Made by a program: the position numbers and the translations under genes. The notes beneath the pieces were generated by a model. The model made no database searches. It worked only from the letters and a program-made list of their open reading frames with translations, and was not told the DNA's origin. A stretch of DNA of 64,000 bases from the NCBI GenBank assembly GCA_003388505.1, contig QQVO01000036.1, positions 154,161-218,160 on the forward strand. The letters run 5' to 3'. The first letter of the stretch is position 1; each line of letters begins with the position of its first letter. Below are positions 17,950 through 26,723 of the stretch, piece by piece. The DNA comes from Planctomycetota bacterium (GTDB lineage: Bacteria > Planctomycetota > Planctomycetia > Planctomycetales > Planctomycetaceae).

Positions 17950-18167
17950 ATCGATATGCTGTCGTTATCGAACAGGGACCGGACGGGTATGGCGCGTACG
18001 TCCCTGATCTGCCCGGTTGCGCGGCCGCTGCCGATACGGAAGCCGAGGTCCGACGGTTGATTGAAGAGGCGATCGATTTTCACATCGAAGGGCTGCGGCT
18101 GTCCGGTGAGCAAGTCCCCGAAGCAACCAGCACGGTGGACTATGTCGAGACAACCGCCGGGCGGTGA
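17946..18167 (+). CDS. hicB: HicB-type antitoxin
   Basis: 73 residues. The RNase-H-like HicB fold is evident in YAVVIEQGPDGYGAYVPDLPGCAAAADTEAEV followed by a helix (RLIEEAIDFHIEGLRLSGE). The C-terminus is short, with no clear HTH or RHH DNA-binding domain, so autoregulation may depend on another protein. It neutralises HicA by direct binding. Confidence 0.93.
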   Translation: MNRYAVVIEQGPDGYGAYVPDLPGCAAAADTEAEVRRLIEEAIDFHIEGLRLSGEQVPEATSTVDYVETTAGR

Positions 18168-18180
18168 ATGGAGACAGACA

Positions 18181-18366
18181 TTGACGGCTGATCCCCTACT
18201 TGACGAAATCCACCGAACCCGCCGGGAGACGTCCGATCGGTTCGACGGCGATTTCCTCGCCATGCTCGACGACGCCCGCCGCCGCCAGGAGGCATCGGGA
18301 CGTCCCATCGGGCAACTGAAACACCATAACGAGGTCAACCAGCTAGAACGACAACCTGCCACTTGA
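18181..18366 (+). CDS. Small acidic/basic protein after hicB, TTG start
   Basis: 61 residues starting at a TTG, 13 bp after hicB and preceded by GGAG at 18170-18173, a proper Shine-Dalgarno. The protein has a charged helical composition (DPLLDEIHRTRRETSDRFDGDFLAMLDDARRRQEASGRP) of a type often seen as a small gene beside toxin-antitoxin loci in planctomycetes and cyanobacteria. No function is established. Spacing suggests it is third in a hicA-hicB transcript. It is missed if only ATG starts are used. Confidence 0.65.
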   Translation: MTADPLLDEIHRTRRETSDRFDGDFLAMLDDARRRQEASGRPIGQLKHHNEVNQLERQPAT

Positions 18367-18428
18367 TTCACGCCGCGCGTCTTGGAAAGAAGGCCCGCTT
18401 ACTCGTCGTCATTCACCTGCGCGGCGCG

Positions 18429-19001
18429 CTACATCTCGCGAAATTTTTCTGCGACATACGGGTTGAGCGAATCGGCGTAGGTCTCCGGCAACCTGTTCAC
18501 GCGGATCAATTGAATCACATCGTCGAAGTCGCGAGGGCGATGCTGCGTCGTCATTCCGCTCGCCAGTTTCAGTTCGAGCAGGGCTCTCAGCGAGACGAAA
18601 GGGATGCCGTCCTCATGCACTTCCGCCACGTCCTCGGGCGCCGGGAACGCGACCGGCTTGGGCTGCCCGTCACCCGGGTACTGGCCCACGATCAGCGCAA
18701 CGATGTTGACGCCGGTGACCGCGTCGCGGAAGTTCTTCGCCCCCTCGAACTTGTTGACCCAGCCCCGTCCCAGGTAGGCCGCCTTGAATCGGTCCAGGTC
18801 TTCGCGCCGAATCAGAATGTCGACGTCAGCCGTGGTCCGCGCGTGTCCGTGTGCATTGGCCGCCATCGCCCCAGCCACCGCGAAGGGAATCTGCAACTCA
18901 CCCAGCGTGCTCGCGAGTCGCTTCATGGCGGAATGAATCGGTGAATCGCCCATGAAGAATCGATCCGCGCGCCGGGCGGCTTCCAGAATGGATGTGGGCA
19001 T
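18429..19001 (-). CDS. Nucleotidyltransferase-fold protein (AbiEii/DUF-type), opposite strand
   Basis: 190 residues. The NTase-fold signature is VAGAMAANAHGHARTTADVDILIRR, with the catalytic pair in DVD, and the second region ALLELKLASG...RDFDDV is the Lys/Asp segment seen in AbiEii- and MenT-like proteins. It could be a tRNA- or protein-modifying toxin, or a stand-alone NTase. It is convergent with the hicAB unit and divergent from the MenA/MenT-like pair. No antitoxin-like ORF is visible on its strand. Confidence 0.75.
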   Translation of the reverse strand: MPTSILEAARRADRFFMGDSPIHSAMKRLASTLGELQIPFAVAGAMAANAHGHARTTADVDILIRREDLDRFKAAYLGRGWVNKFEGAKNFRDAVTGVNIVALIVGQYPGDGQPKPVAFPAPEDVAEVHEDGIPFVSLRALLELKLASGMTTQHRPRDFDDVIQLIRVNRLPETYADSLNPYVAEKFREM

Positions 19002-19162
19002 GTTGAGATCGCCTCAGACTCTGCCGCTGACATCAACGACAGGCATTCTTGTACGACACTATCGTATCCGCCAGTGGTGGGCCATTCCAGACGCGTCCAC
19101 AGCAAGATGCCGTTCGACGCTCCACCAGACAGAGATTGGACTGCCTGACTGGTGTGGTCCGC

Positions 19163-19168
19163 TATAAT
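19163..19168 (+). promoter_or_regulatory. Candidate -10 element for the MenA/MenT-like pair
   Basis: TATAAT, a perfect -10 hexamer, 80 bp before the next start codon. A TTGGAC lies at 19136 but with a spacer of 21 bp, longer than optimal. If real, it would drive the toxin-antitoxin pair and the second lhr half. Confidence 0.4.
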
Positions 19169-19247
19169 TGACGGAGACCATACTGCAAGGCATTCGATCC
19201 CGGACGCAAGGCAATCTGACGACGAACTCAAGAATGCGGGGATTTCA

Positions 19248-19439
19248 ATGAACGTCGAACTTGACGAAAACGTTGTTCACTCGCGGCTCGCGCGGTGTTT
19301 CGAACTGCACGAGGTCGGTCGTGAACTCGCGTTGACCGGTCTGCGGATGCGATTCCCGAAGGCAACTGAGGAGGAGATCTGGCAGAAACTCCGCGAGCAA
19401 GTTTCGTTGCGACGCCGGGGAAAGTGGGGGATCGAATGA
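19248..19439 (+). CDS. Small antitoxin-like protein (MenA1/Rv0078B-like)
   Basis: 63 residues, mostly helical: VVHSRLARCFELHEVGRE, then RMRFPKATEEEIWQKLREQV. From recall this resembles the small antitoxins paired with nucleotidyltransferase toxins in the MenA1-MenT1 arrangement of mycobacteria. Its stop overlaps the start of the NTase gene (ATGA at 19436-19439), so translation is coupled. The ATG at 19248 follows GCGGGG. Confidence 0.65.
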   Translation: MNVELDENVVHSRLARCFELHEVGRELALTGLRMRFPKATEEEIWQKLREQVSLRRRGKWGIE

Positions 19440-20023
19440 CCGACTCCCCTCTCGGCAACCCGCGCTTGGGTCAGCTTCTAAAAAACGTTTGCGACACGTT
19501 GGATGACGCCGATATTGAGTATGCGATCATTGGAGGAATCGCCTTGTCGATCTGGGGCGAGCCGCGCACGACTTTCGACATTGATCTGGTTGTCGCTGCG
19601 AGTCCTGGCCAAATTGAGTCGCTCTGCCAGGTGTTCCGCGACTCCGAGCGATTCGTTCTGGAGCCCAGCGTCTGCCCGATGCCGAACGTGACGCTCGTAC
19701 GCGTCCATCAGGTCGATCACGACAAGACGCCGTCCGAATTGCTCCTGGCGGACCTGTTGGTCCATGAGGATGACACGGCAGCTCACGTCATCGCCAGACG
19801 TCGCAAAGGCAGGTTTCTCGGTCGCGACTACTGGTTCTGTTCTCCAGAAGACCTAATCGTGCTGAAACTCGTCGCCGCCCGGCCGCGCGACAAGATGGAT
19901 GTTCTCGCCGTCTTGTCTCAGATGTCCGACGAGCTTGATTTCGATTACATCGAACAGCGAGCGACTGACGTCGGAAAGTCCGTAGAGTGGAAAGACCTCG
20001 TGTCGCAATGGAAAACCCAATGA
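19436..20023 (+). CDS. Nucleotidyltransferase toxin-like protein (MenT/AbiEii type)
   Basis: 195 residues with the NTase fold: YAIIGGIALSIWGEPRTTFDIDLVV gives the G-G/S region and the D-x-D metal ligands, and FCSPEDLIVLKLVAARPRDKMDV gives the distal Lys/Asp motif of MenT/AbiEii proteins. MenT toxins add pyrimidines to tRNA acceptor ends and block translation; that activity is inferred here. It is second in a coupled pair with the 63-aa gene. Its TGA overlaps the ATG of the second lhr half (ATGA at 20020-20023). Confidence 0.75.
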   Translation: MTDSPLGNPRLGQLLKNVCDTLDDADIEYAIIGGIALSIWGEPRTTFDIDLVVAASPGQIESLCQVFRDSERFVLEPSVCPMPNVTLVRVHQVDHDKTPSELLLADLLVHEDDTAAHVIARRRKGRFLGRDYWFCSPEDLIVLKLVAARPRDKMDVLAVLSQMSDELDFDYIEQRATDVGKSVEWKDLVSQWKTQ

Positions 20024-22803
20024 CGGAAGTCCGAATTTCCGAGACACCGCAATCCGCGAACGATCCCTCCAGCGAAGCTGTTATCGCCTGGCTCGCCGCC
20101 GAGACCAACTGCTCCCCGCACGCTGCCGAACAGGCGCTCACGTACGTCGCCGCTCAACAGGCCGCTATCGGAACGGTGCCGACTCAGACTGAAGTGGTCT
20201 TCGAGCGGTTCTTTGACGAGTCGGGCGGAATGCAACTGGTCGTCCACGCGCCGTTTGGGGGCCGCATCAACCGGGCCTGGGGTCTGGCGATGCGCAAGCG
20301 GTTCTGCCGCTCGTTCGACTTTGAGCTGCAGGCGAGCGCGGACGACGACGGATTCATCCTCTCGCTCGGACCGCAGCACAGCTTTCCGATTGAGAGCCTG
20401 TTCTCCATGCTCACGCCGGACAACGTCCGCACGCTGCTGGAGCAGGCGCTCCTCGCCGTGCCGATGTTTCACCTCCGCTGGCGCTGGAACGTCACACGCG
20501 CGCTGATCGTCCAGCGTCAAAGAAACGGCAAGAAAGTCCCGCCGGCTCTGCAGCGGTTCCGCAGCGAAGACCTGCTGACCGCCGTGTTTCCCAAGCTGAC
20601 CGGGTGCCAGGAGAACATCACCGGCGACCACGAGATTCCCAACCATCCTCTGATCCGGCAGACGGTCGAAGACTGCCTGCACGAGGCGCTCGATCTCGAC
20701 GGCCTGCGCGAGATCCTGCGGCGCGTGGAAAACGGAGAAATCCGGTTCGTCGCCCGCGACACCCGCGAACCCTCGCCCTTCGCCTATGAATTGCTCAACG
20801 CCAACCCATACGCGTTTCTGGACGGCGGCGAGATTCAGGAACGGCGAGCCCGTGCCGTGGCGACCCGGAGAAGCCTGACCGTCGAGAGCGTCCGCGATCT
20901 CGCGAAACTCGACCCCCAGGCCATCGCCCAGGTCGTCGACGAAGCGCAGCCGATCGTCCGGTCCGCCGACGAACTGCACGACCTGCTGATCGGCCGACTC
21001 CTGCTGCCGGTCTCCTCCCCAGACGAATCGCAACCCGATGCCTGGCATGAGCACTTCGAGGAGCTGAAACGCGACGGCCGCGCTACACAGGTCTCCTACG
21101 GAGACTGTCGCCGCGCCTGGGTGGCCACGGAGCGTTGGCCCGCCGTCCGCAGGATGTTCCCCGACGGGACGGCGTCGCCCATCGTGCAGGTTCCCGACGG
21201 AATCGGCGACGACGAATGGGACGAGGTGACCGCCCGTGTCGCCGCCGTCCGCGGATTGCTTGAATACTGCGGCCCGGTGACGGCGAGCGAGGTTGCGGCG
21301 GAGATCGGCATCACCGTCAGCCAGTCGAACGCGGCCCTGGAGGGGCTGGAAGGGGAGGGAATCGCTCTCCGCGGCCAGTTTCGCCCTCCGGCCGAGAGCG
21401 TTCCGACCGGCGACGCCGAACCTGCAACCGGGCCGGAAATCGAGTGGTGTCACCGCCGCCTGCTGGCCCGGATTCACAGGCTGACGATCTCAGGACTCCG
21501 CAGGGAGATCGAACCGGTCGGGATCGAGGTCTTCTACCGCTTTCTCCACCGGCTCCACGGCGTCGCGCCTGGTACACGGCAGACCGGCACGAACGGCGTC
21601 TTCGAAGTCGTCAGCCGTCTGCAGGGGCTCGACATCCCCGCCGCCTGCTGGGAACGCGACATCCTGGCCGCCAGACTCGACGGTTATCAGCCCGCCTGGC
21701 TCGATGAGCTGTGCCTGACGGGGGAAGTCGGCTGGGGACGCCTCTATCCGAAGCCGCGCGATCCCGAAAAGTCGCGCCCGATGGCGTCAGTCACCCGGAA
21801 CGCCCCCGTCTCTCTTTTTCTTCGCGAAGACGCCCATTGGCTGACCGACGATTCCCGACACATCCCGGACGACCAACTCACCACGACGGCCCAGTCGCTG
21901 CTGGAACTGCTGCGCCGGAAAGGCGCGCTGTTCGCCGCCGACATGCTGGCCGAATGCCGCCTGCTGCCGACGCAGATTGACGACGCCATCGGCGAACTGG
22001 TCTCGCACGGCCTGGTCACCTCCGATGGCTTCGCCGGGCTGCGGAGCCTGGTCCGCATCGGCGACGCCGCGCGATCCGAGCAGAGTGAACGCCGGCGGTC
22101 GCCGAAAGTCGTGCGGCGACGACGATCGGTCGGCTCCACCGGCCGCTGGTCGCTCCGTGCCGCTCCCGAAGCTCCGGCCGATGAGGAGCGATCCGAGAGG
22201 GAACGTCGCCGTGAAGTCGTGGAGCAATGGGCGTGGCAGCTTCTGCGGCGATGGGGCGTCGTATTCCGCGACCTGCTCCGCCGCGAGCAGGGCGCGCCGC
22301 GGTGGTACGAACTGCTGCAGGTCTACCGCCGGCTCGAAGCCCGCGGCGAAATCCGCGGCGGACGATTCATCAGGAATGTCGGCGGTGAGCAGTTCGCCGT
22401 CGGGGAAACGGTCTCCGAACTGCGGCGGCTCAGAGACGCCGCCGCCGAGAATTCGATCTGCGTGATCTCGGCCGCCGATCCGCTCAATCTGGTCGGCGTC
22501 ATATCCCCCGGGCCGCGCGTTCCGGCGACCGCGCAGAACCGAATCGCCTGCCTCGACGGCCGCCCGGTCGCCGCCCGGATCGCCGAAGAGATCCGGTGGC
22601 TGAGCAAGCCCGACCCGGCCGATGCGGATCGGATCAGTGAAGCGCTCGGTGAACGTCGGCACCGGCAGGCGACCAGGCAAGACGCCGAATCGGAAGAACC
22701 GGGCGACGGCAAGTCCGGCCAACGACGCGGCCGCAAGGAACAGCGCGATCGCCGTCGCCCACCCAGGCATCCCTCCGGCATCCCCCGCCCGATGATCTCC
22801 TGA
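20020..22803 (+). CDS. lhr: Lhr-type helicase, C-terminal part (split gene)
   Basis: 927 residues with no helicase motor. The start region (SSEAVIAWLAAETNCSPHAA, then FERFFDESGGMQLVVHAPFG and GRINRAWGLAMRKRFC) is the sequence that directly follows the beta-barrel in full-length Lhr. The remainder is the Lhr core end plus the long C-terminal domain with winged helices. Added to the N-terminal ORF (606 aa) it gives about 1,530 residues, close to E. coli Lhr. I prefer the ATG at 20020, coupled to the preceding stop; an ATG at 20008 is also in frame. The tail is Arg-rich and probably disordered. Confidence 0.9.
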   Translation: MTEVRISETPQSANDPSSEAVIAWLAAETNCSPHAAEQALTYVAAQQAAIGTVPTQTEVVFERFFDESGGMQLVVHAPFGGRINRAWGLAMRKRFCRSFDFELQASADDDGFILSLGPQHSFPIESLFSMLTPDNVRTLLEQALLAVPMFHLRWRWNVTRALIVQRQRNGKKVPPALQRFRSEDLLTAVFPKLTGCQENITGDHEIPNHPLIRQTVEDCLHEALDLDGLREILRRVENGEIRFVARDTREPSPFAYELLNANPYAFLDGGEIQERRARAVATRRSLTVESVRDLAKLDPQAIAQVVDEAQPIVRSADELHDLLIGRLLLPVSSPDESQPDAWHEHFEELKRDGRATQVSYGDCRRAWVATERWPAVRRMFPDGTASPIVQVPDGIGDDEWDEVTARVAAVRGLLEYCGPVTASEVAAEIGITVSQSNAALEGLEGEGIALRGQFRPPAESVPTGDAEPATGPEIEWCHRRLLARIHRLTISGLRREIEPVGIEVFYRFLHRLHGVAPGTRQTGTNGVFEVVSRLQGLDIPAACWERDILAARLDGYQPAWLDELCLTGEVGWGRLYPKPRDPEKSRPMASVTRNAPVSLFLREDAHWLTDDSRHIPDDQLTTTAQSLLELLRRKGALFAADMLAECRLLPTQIDDAIGELVSHGLVTSDGFAGLRSLVRIGDAARSEQSERRRSPKVVRRRRSVGSTGRWSLRAAPEAPADEERSERERRREVVEQWAWQLLRRWGVVFRDLLRREQGAPRWYELLQVYRRLEARGEIRGGRFIRNVGGEQFAVGETVSELRRLRDAAAENSICVISAADPLNLVGVISPGPRVPATAQNRIACLDGRPVAARIAEEIRWLSKPDPADADRISEALGERRHRQATRQDAESEEPGDGKSGQRRGRKEQRDRRRPPRHPSGIPRPMIS

Positions 22804-22853
22804 GTTTCCGGCGAGCCCAACCTCGCCGCAAAACTGGTTCTCCACTGACGCGA

Positions 22854-23855
22854 TCAGAACTCCCCGAGAACTTCGCCGTCGTTGCGCTGGCCGAGGTTCC
22901 GCCAGGTCTGCAGGTTGATGTTTTCGGAAACCGCCCTGGCGGACCCGTCCATCAACAGCACGAGCACGATGCCTTCGTGGTAACTCCGTGCCGTCACCGC
23001 CGCATAGGTCGGACCGGTGCACGTCTTGGCTTCGCGGCAATTGGTGAAGTCAATGTCGTAGGTGTCGGCGCCCACAACATGCGGCACAAACGTATTCGGC
23101 GTGAAGGTCGTCGTAAACCCGGTCTGGTGGGCCCGGCCGTCGACCCACTCCGTGTGACCGGAATTCGTCTTGAACTCGCCTCCCAGGGCACTGACCCCTG
23201 TCGGAGCGGGCGGCGTCGCCGACGCCCCGTCGCCGTCGCGCAGATACGGCGTAAACGCCTTGACTTCCGCAGCGCACAGCGTGTTCGTCATGCCGTCGAT
23301 GAAGTCTCGCGGCTTGTTCGCGCTATTCGGCGCAAAGGCGCCGTTGCCCTGTTCCTGGGTGGCGTTCGTGAAGACATGCCACGTCCCCATGTTGACGGCG
23401 TAGTTGAGCGGATAATACTCCACCACGCTTCCGCTCGTGCGCGGGCGATCCTGAACTTCGCTCGGGCAGAGATACATCGGAACGCGATCGATCGCCGGCG
23501 ACACGCCGGGCGTGTAACTCTGCGAGAAATCGATCGTGTTGTACATGCTGCCCTGATCGACGTACGGCAGCACCCGCGCCTGGGCCGACCATTGACCGCC
23601 CGGCAGGTATCCTCCCCCGCCGTTGGGCGAGACCGCGAAGGACGGCGGAAAGACCGTGAAGGCATCCAGATAGTTGTGCAGCGCCAGGCCCAACTGCTTC
23701 AGATTGTTGCGGCACTGCGTGCGGCGGGCCGCTTCTCTCGCCTGTTGCACGGCGGGAAGCAGTAAAGCGATCAGAATGGCGATGATGGCAATCACGACGA
23801 GCAGTTCAATCAGTGTGAACGCGTGTCGCCGGGACCGTGATTTGATGAGTTTCAT
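22854..23855 (-). CDS. DUF1559 prepilin-like protein
   Basis: 333 residues. The N-terminus is a type IV pilin-like methylation site and hydrophobic helix ([20 protein letters not shown]), followed by [17 protein letters not shown], the hallmark of planctomycete DUF1559 proteins. The C-terminus has the closing motif [20 protein letters not shown] and LGQRNDGEV. These proteins are exported, probably through a type II/pilus-like system, and are massively amplified in planctomycetes. Its exact role is unknown. Convergent with lhr, 50 bp away. Confidence 0.95.
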   Translation of the reverse strand: MKLIKSRSRRHAFTLIELLVVIAIIAILIALLLPAVQQAREAARRTQCRNNLKQLGLALHNYLDAFTVFPPSFAVSPNGGGGYLPGGQWSAQARVLPYVDQGSMYNTIDFSQSYTPGVSPAIDRVPMYLCPSEVQDRPRTSGSVVEYYPLNYAVNMGTWHVFTNATQEQGNGAFAPNSANKPRDFIDGMTNTLCAAEVKAFTPYLRDGDGASATPPAPTGVSALGGEFKTNSGHTEWVDGRAHQTGFTTTFTPNTFVPHVVGADTYDIDFTNCREAKTCTGPTYAAVTARSYHEGIVLVLLMDGSARAVSENINLQTWRNLGQRNDGEVLGEF

Positions 23856-24445
23856 CTTCGATTTCCAGACAGAGGGCTTGGATCAGGGGGCGGGCGCTCC
23901 CTGATGCTGGTTCAAAGTCCACGAGTCTGGCTGGCAGCCCGGAGGAAGGCAGATTCGGGCGCGGCAGGTTGCGGCGGAACTGTGCGACACAGCGCTTCTC
24001 GCCGCAGATCGATGGCTGGCTAACTCGTCTCGCGAGACTGACACTGAGTCTCAATTTCAGATGTTTAACGGTCGCCGCCAGAGATTGCAATCGGTCTGCG
24101 GCCAATTCTGCCGATTTCCCCGAATTCGCGCCCACCGCGAGGAACCGAGGGCATGGGATTCTCGAACAGGACACAGATTCTCGCGGATGTGGCGGATCAG
24201 CACGGATTTGCGGGGAATTCGGCAGCGACGAGACCGCATCGATCCTGGCGTGAATGCTCCGCACTCCGCAGAAAACAATCAGCGAAAATCGGTCCAATCC
24301 GTGATCATCCGCGTTCCATTCGAATCTCTCGGAGAGCAACTCGATCGGGGATCGAGAGATGTGTGTAAACGACAGCCCCACCACCCCGTCCTCTTCAGCC
24401 AGGAGCCTTCCGAGAAGGGCGTTTCGGAACGAAGATGGTTGCAGA
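23856..24445. other. Intergenic stretch with CGCGGAT-type inverted arms
   Basis: 590 bp without a supported gene. Two arms at 24171-24220 and 24281-24330 carry ACAGATTCTCGCGGATG... and its approximate reverse complement, so they could form a long imperfect stem. Similar CGCGGAT/GCGGAT phrases recur at 58721-58785, 59258-59305 and 63511-63595 (family D). Confidence 0.55.
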
Positions 24446-25072
24446 TCAGCCCGTGTAGGCCTCTTGCAAGCTCGCGAGAATCGCCTGCTCAAGATCAAAG
24501 TCGCGGCCGACCGGAATCCACCCCGAAGGACTCGACTGCCCCACGACCGGGTCCAGATCCCGTTGCAGCGGCGTGCTCTCCTGAAATGTCGCCGCACCGG
24601 GAGAATTCGCCGCCAGGCCCGGCAGGTCTTCCTTTTCTTTGAAGGCCTCGACCGTCACCGCGTAGTTCCCCGCCGCATCCACCGGCATCAACGTAATTCG
24701 CACGCGGCGGCGGATCGACTGCAGCGTGCTTTCCAGCCGGTTGGCGGGGCCGACCGAATCGTGATGCCACGGCTCGAGACAGCCGGAGCCGACCTTGTAA
24801 TCCGTCTCAATCACCCGCGCCAGCCGGTCTTCACGAGCCACTTGAAACTGGTAGTCGTGCAGCACGTCCACGGTCCGCTCCCACAGATTGTCGTCGCTGA
24901 CCGCGCGCACGCCGAGCGGATTGCCGACCGGATGCGACGCACCGGAAAACCGGCCGGGCGCATGGCATCCCGCGGTCCAGACGAGCAGCATCAGCGCAGC
25001 GAAGAAGCGTGCCACAGGAAACTTGCCGAGATCGGGAATCGGAGGAACGAAGAACCGGCTCGTGATGCACAC
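24446..25072 (-). CDS. Putative lipoprotein
   Basis: 208 residues as drawn, GTG start; an internal start (ATG at 24989-24991 or a GTG nearer residue 20) would fit a normal lipoprotein signal better. The h-region and lipobox are ARFFAALMLLVWTAGC. The mature part has a two-layer alpha/beta pattern (TVDVLHDYQFQVAREDRLARVIETDYK ... RRRVRITLMPVDAAGNYAVTVEAFKE), typical of small planctomycete lipoproteins of unknown role. A short family B-like phrase (TGCCCTGTCAGGGCT) lies just upstream of it. Confidence 0.7.
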   Translation of the reverse strand: MCITSRFFVPPIPDLGKFPVARFFAALMLLVWTAGCHAPGRFSGASHPVGNPLGVRAVSDDNLWERTVDVLHDYQFQVAREDRLARVIETDYKVGSGCLEPWHHDSVGPANRLESTLQSIRRRVRITLMPVDAAGNYAVTVEAFKEKEDLPGLAANSPGAATFQESTPLQRDLDPVVGQSSPSGWIPVGRDFDLEQAILASLQEAYTG

Positions 25073-25470
25073 GAGTGCCCTGTCAGGGCTCTGTTGCCCA
25101 TTGACGAACCACGAAAGGAGAAATGACTCTTAGAGGGGGCCGGGATCGTTGCACGATTTCTCGGCAAACACAATACGAAATCGCCGGCAACGTGGCGTCC
25201 GGTCCGACGATACGTCGGCTCACTCCCGACCTTGCAGGTATGGCGATCTTGCGTTGAGTGGGCAGGATGAGGCAACATGGTCGACAGTTTGTCACTCGCG
25301 GCCGAATGCAGCTCTTCAGCCGGCGACCTGCAGCGCCAACGATTCGCAAAAGGTCGCGGACTGAGTGCGAAGGGCCCTCACGGAGGCTAATATGCCACCG
25401 GTGGACGCTGATTCCCGCAGCGTTCGTTGAGATTCCGTTCCGCTTCCGATGGTCACTGCGGAGAAAACCG
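25073..25470. other. Intergenic stretch upstream of ispF
   Basis: 398 bp. It holds a partial family B end (GCCCTGTCAGGGCT at 25077-25091) and otherwise nothing recognisable. Open frames through it on either strand are not protein-like. Confidence 0.5.
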
Positions 25471-25977
25471 ATGTATCGCGTCGGCCTCGGCCACGACACA
25501 CACCGGCTGATCGACGACCGCCCCTTGATACTCGGCGGTGTGACGATTCCGCATCCCAAGGGCCCTGACGCCCACAGCGACGGAGACGTCCTGCTGCATG
25601 CCCTCACGGACGCACTGTTGGGCGCCGCCGGCTTGGGTGACATCGGCGAATGGTTCCCCGACAATGATCCCGCATTCGCCGGGGCCGATTCGACGACATT
25701 CCTGACGCAGGCCCTGGAGGAAATCGCCTCGCGCGGCTGGCAGGTCGTCAACGTGGATTGCACCGTATTCGCCCAGCAGCCGCGACTCTCCCCCCACAAA
25801 AACGAGATTGCCGCCCGCGTCGCCGAGTTGCTCGGGATCGATCGCTCTGCGGCCAACGTGAAAGCGAAAACCGGGGAACGCGTCGGTCCCATCGGCCGGG
25901 AAGAGGCGATCGCAGCCGACGCCATCGTCCTGTTGTCGCGAGCCGAGTCGCCAGTGAACTCCAACACTTCGGGTTGA
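25471..25977 (+). CDS. ispF: 2-C-methyl-D-erythritol 2,4-cyclodiphosphate synthase
   Basis: 168 residues, the normal length. Metal ligands are in RVGLGHDTHRL, and the second His and the substrate loop in DAHSDGDVLLHALTDAL. GLGDIGEWFPDNDP and VKAKTGERVGPIGREE complete the family pattern. IspF converts CDP-ME 2-phosphate to MEcPP with release of CMP in the MEP isoprenoid pathway. The ATG at 25471 follows GGAG. The last codons and the stop TGA fall inside a 17-bp phrase (TTCGGGTTGAGCGGTTC) shared with repeat family B, so the C-terminus may have been altered by repeat DNA. Confidence 0.95.
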   Translation: MYRVGLGHDTHRLIDDRPLILGGVTIPHPKGPDAHSDGDVLLHALTDALLGAAGLGDIGEWFPDNDPAFAGADSTTFLTQALEEIASRGWQVVNVDCTVFAQQPRLSPHKNEIAARVAELLGIDRSAANVKAKTGERVGPIGREEAIAADAIVLLSRAESPVNSNTSG

Positions 25978-26723
25978 GCGGTTCCCCCAGCGCGGGCGAT
26001 GCCCGCAACACAACCACGTAGCGCACGCAGCCTTGCGTGCGTCCCGCTGATCGCAGAGGCGGTTCGCGCACCCTGGCAGCGTACGCTACGGGCCTGCGCA
26101 TGTAATTGCGCAGGACAACAAGATTCTGCACGTTATCAACACGCAGAAAAGAACTTACGGCGAAATTTCAGACGCAGCAACTTCGACACTGTGTGCTGTG
26201 TTCGATAGAATCCTGGAGAAGTTGATTTCGCGATTCGACGCGGCCGCACTGTGCCGAATCGCCACGATTCATTCATGATCGCTGGACATACGTGAGTCAT
26301 GCGACGCCGTGATTGTGAGAAGCACGATCAAGCTCCTCCGTGTCTCCGCGCCTCCGTGGTGAATAATCCGGGCACGAGGGCGAATCGCGTCGCTGAGCCG
26401 GCAGCGAGGCCTGGGCCGACGCTTCCGGTTGCGATGTGATCCATCGGACCGAAGTCTTGCGACCACTGCCTGAAATTCGACAAATCTCTTTTGTCTGTAT
26501 AGGCTTGAGACACAGTTTCCTTCGGTCTCCGGGCGTGATACAGTCGAGTGGCGCAGAAGATGCCGTTCCTTTCTGTCTGAACGCGGTGTTCTGCAGTTTT
26601 TCACACCGATCTGAGAATCGTGATCCGCACGTCGCCCGGATTTTGACGTAGTCGGAAGAGATTTCGTTTTTTGTTATTCAATGCATTCCGCGAGCACACA
26701 TTCAGAAGGGGCGTGAAGCGATC
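25968..26723. other. Long intergenic stretch with repeats
   Basis: About 750 bp between ispF and the ABC permease. The first 180 bp are repeat: a family B fragment (25968-25984) abutting family A copy 2 (25986-26150). A CTCCGTGTCTCCGCGCCTCC phrase at about 26336-26356 is typical planctomycete spacer. The last 70 bp are AT-rich and probably contain the permease promoter. No gene is supported. Confidence 0.55.
25986..26150 (+). repeat. Dispersed repeat family A, copy 2
   Basis: Direct copy of 127-288 at roughly four-fifths identity by eye. The outer inverted pair is GTAGCGCACGC/GCGTACGCTAC, one base less perfect than in copy 1. It directly follows ispF. Confidence 0.8.

Noticed and set aside
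19945..21477. 510-residue minus-strand ORF opposite the second lhr half
   Set aside because: Shadow frame; the plus strand encodes conserved Lhr sequence.
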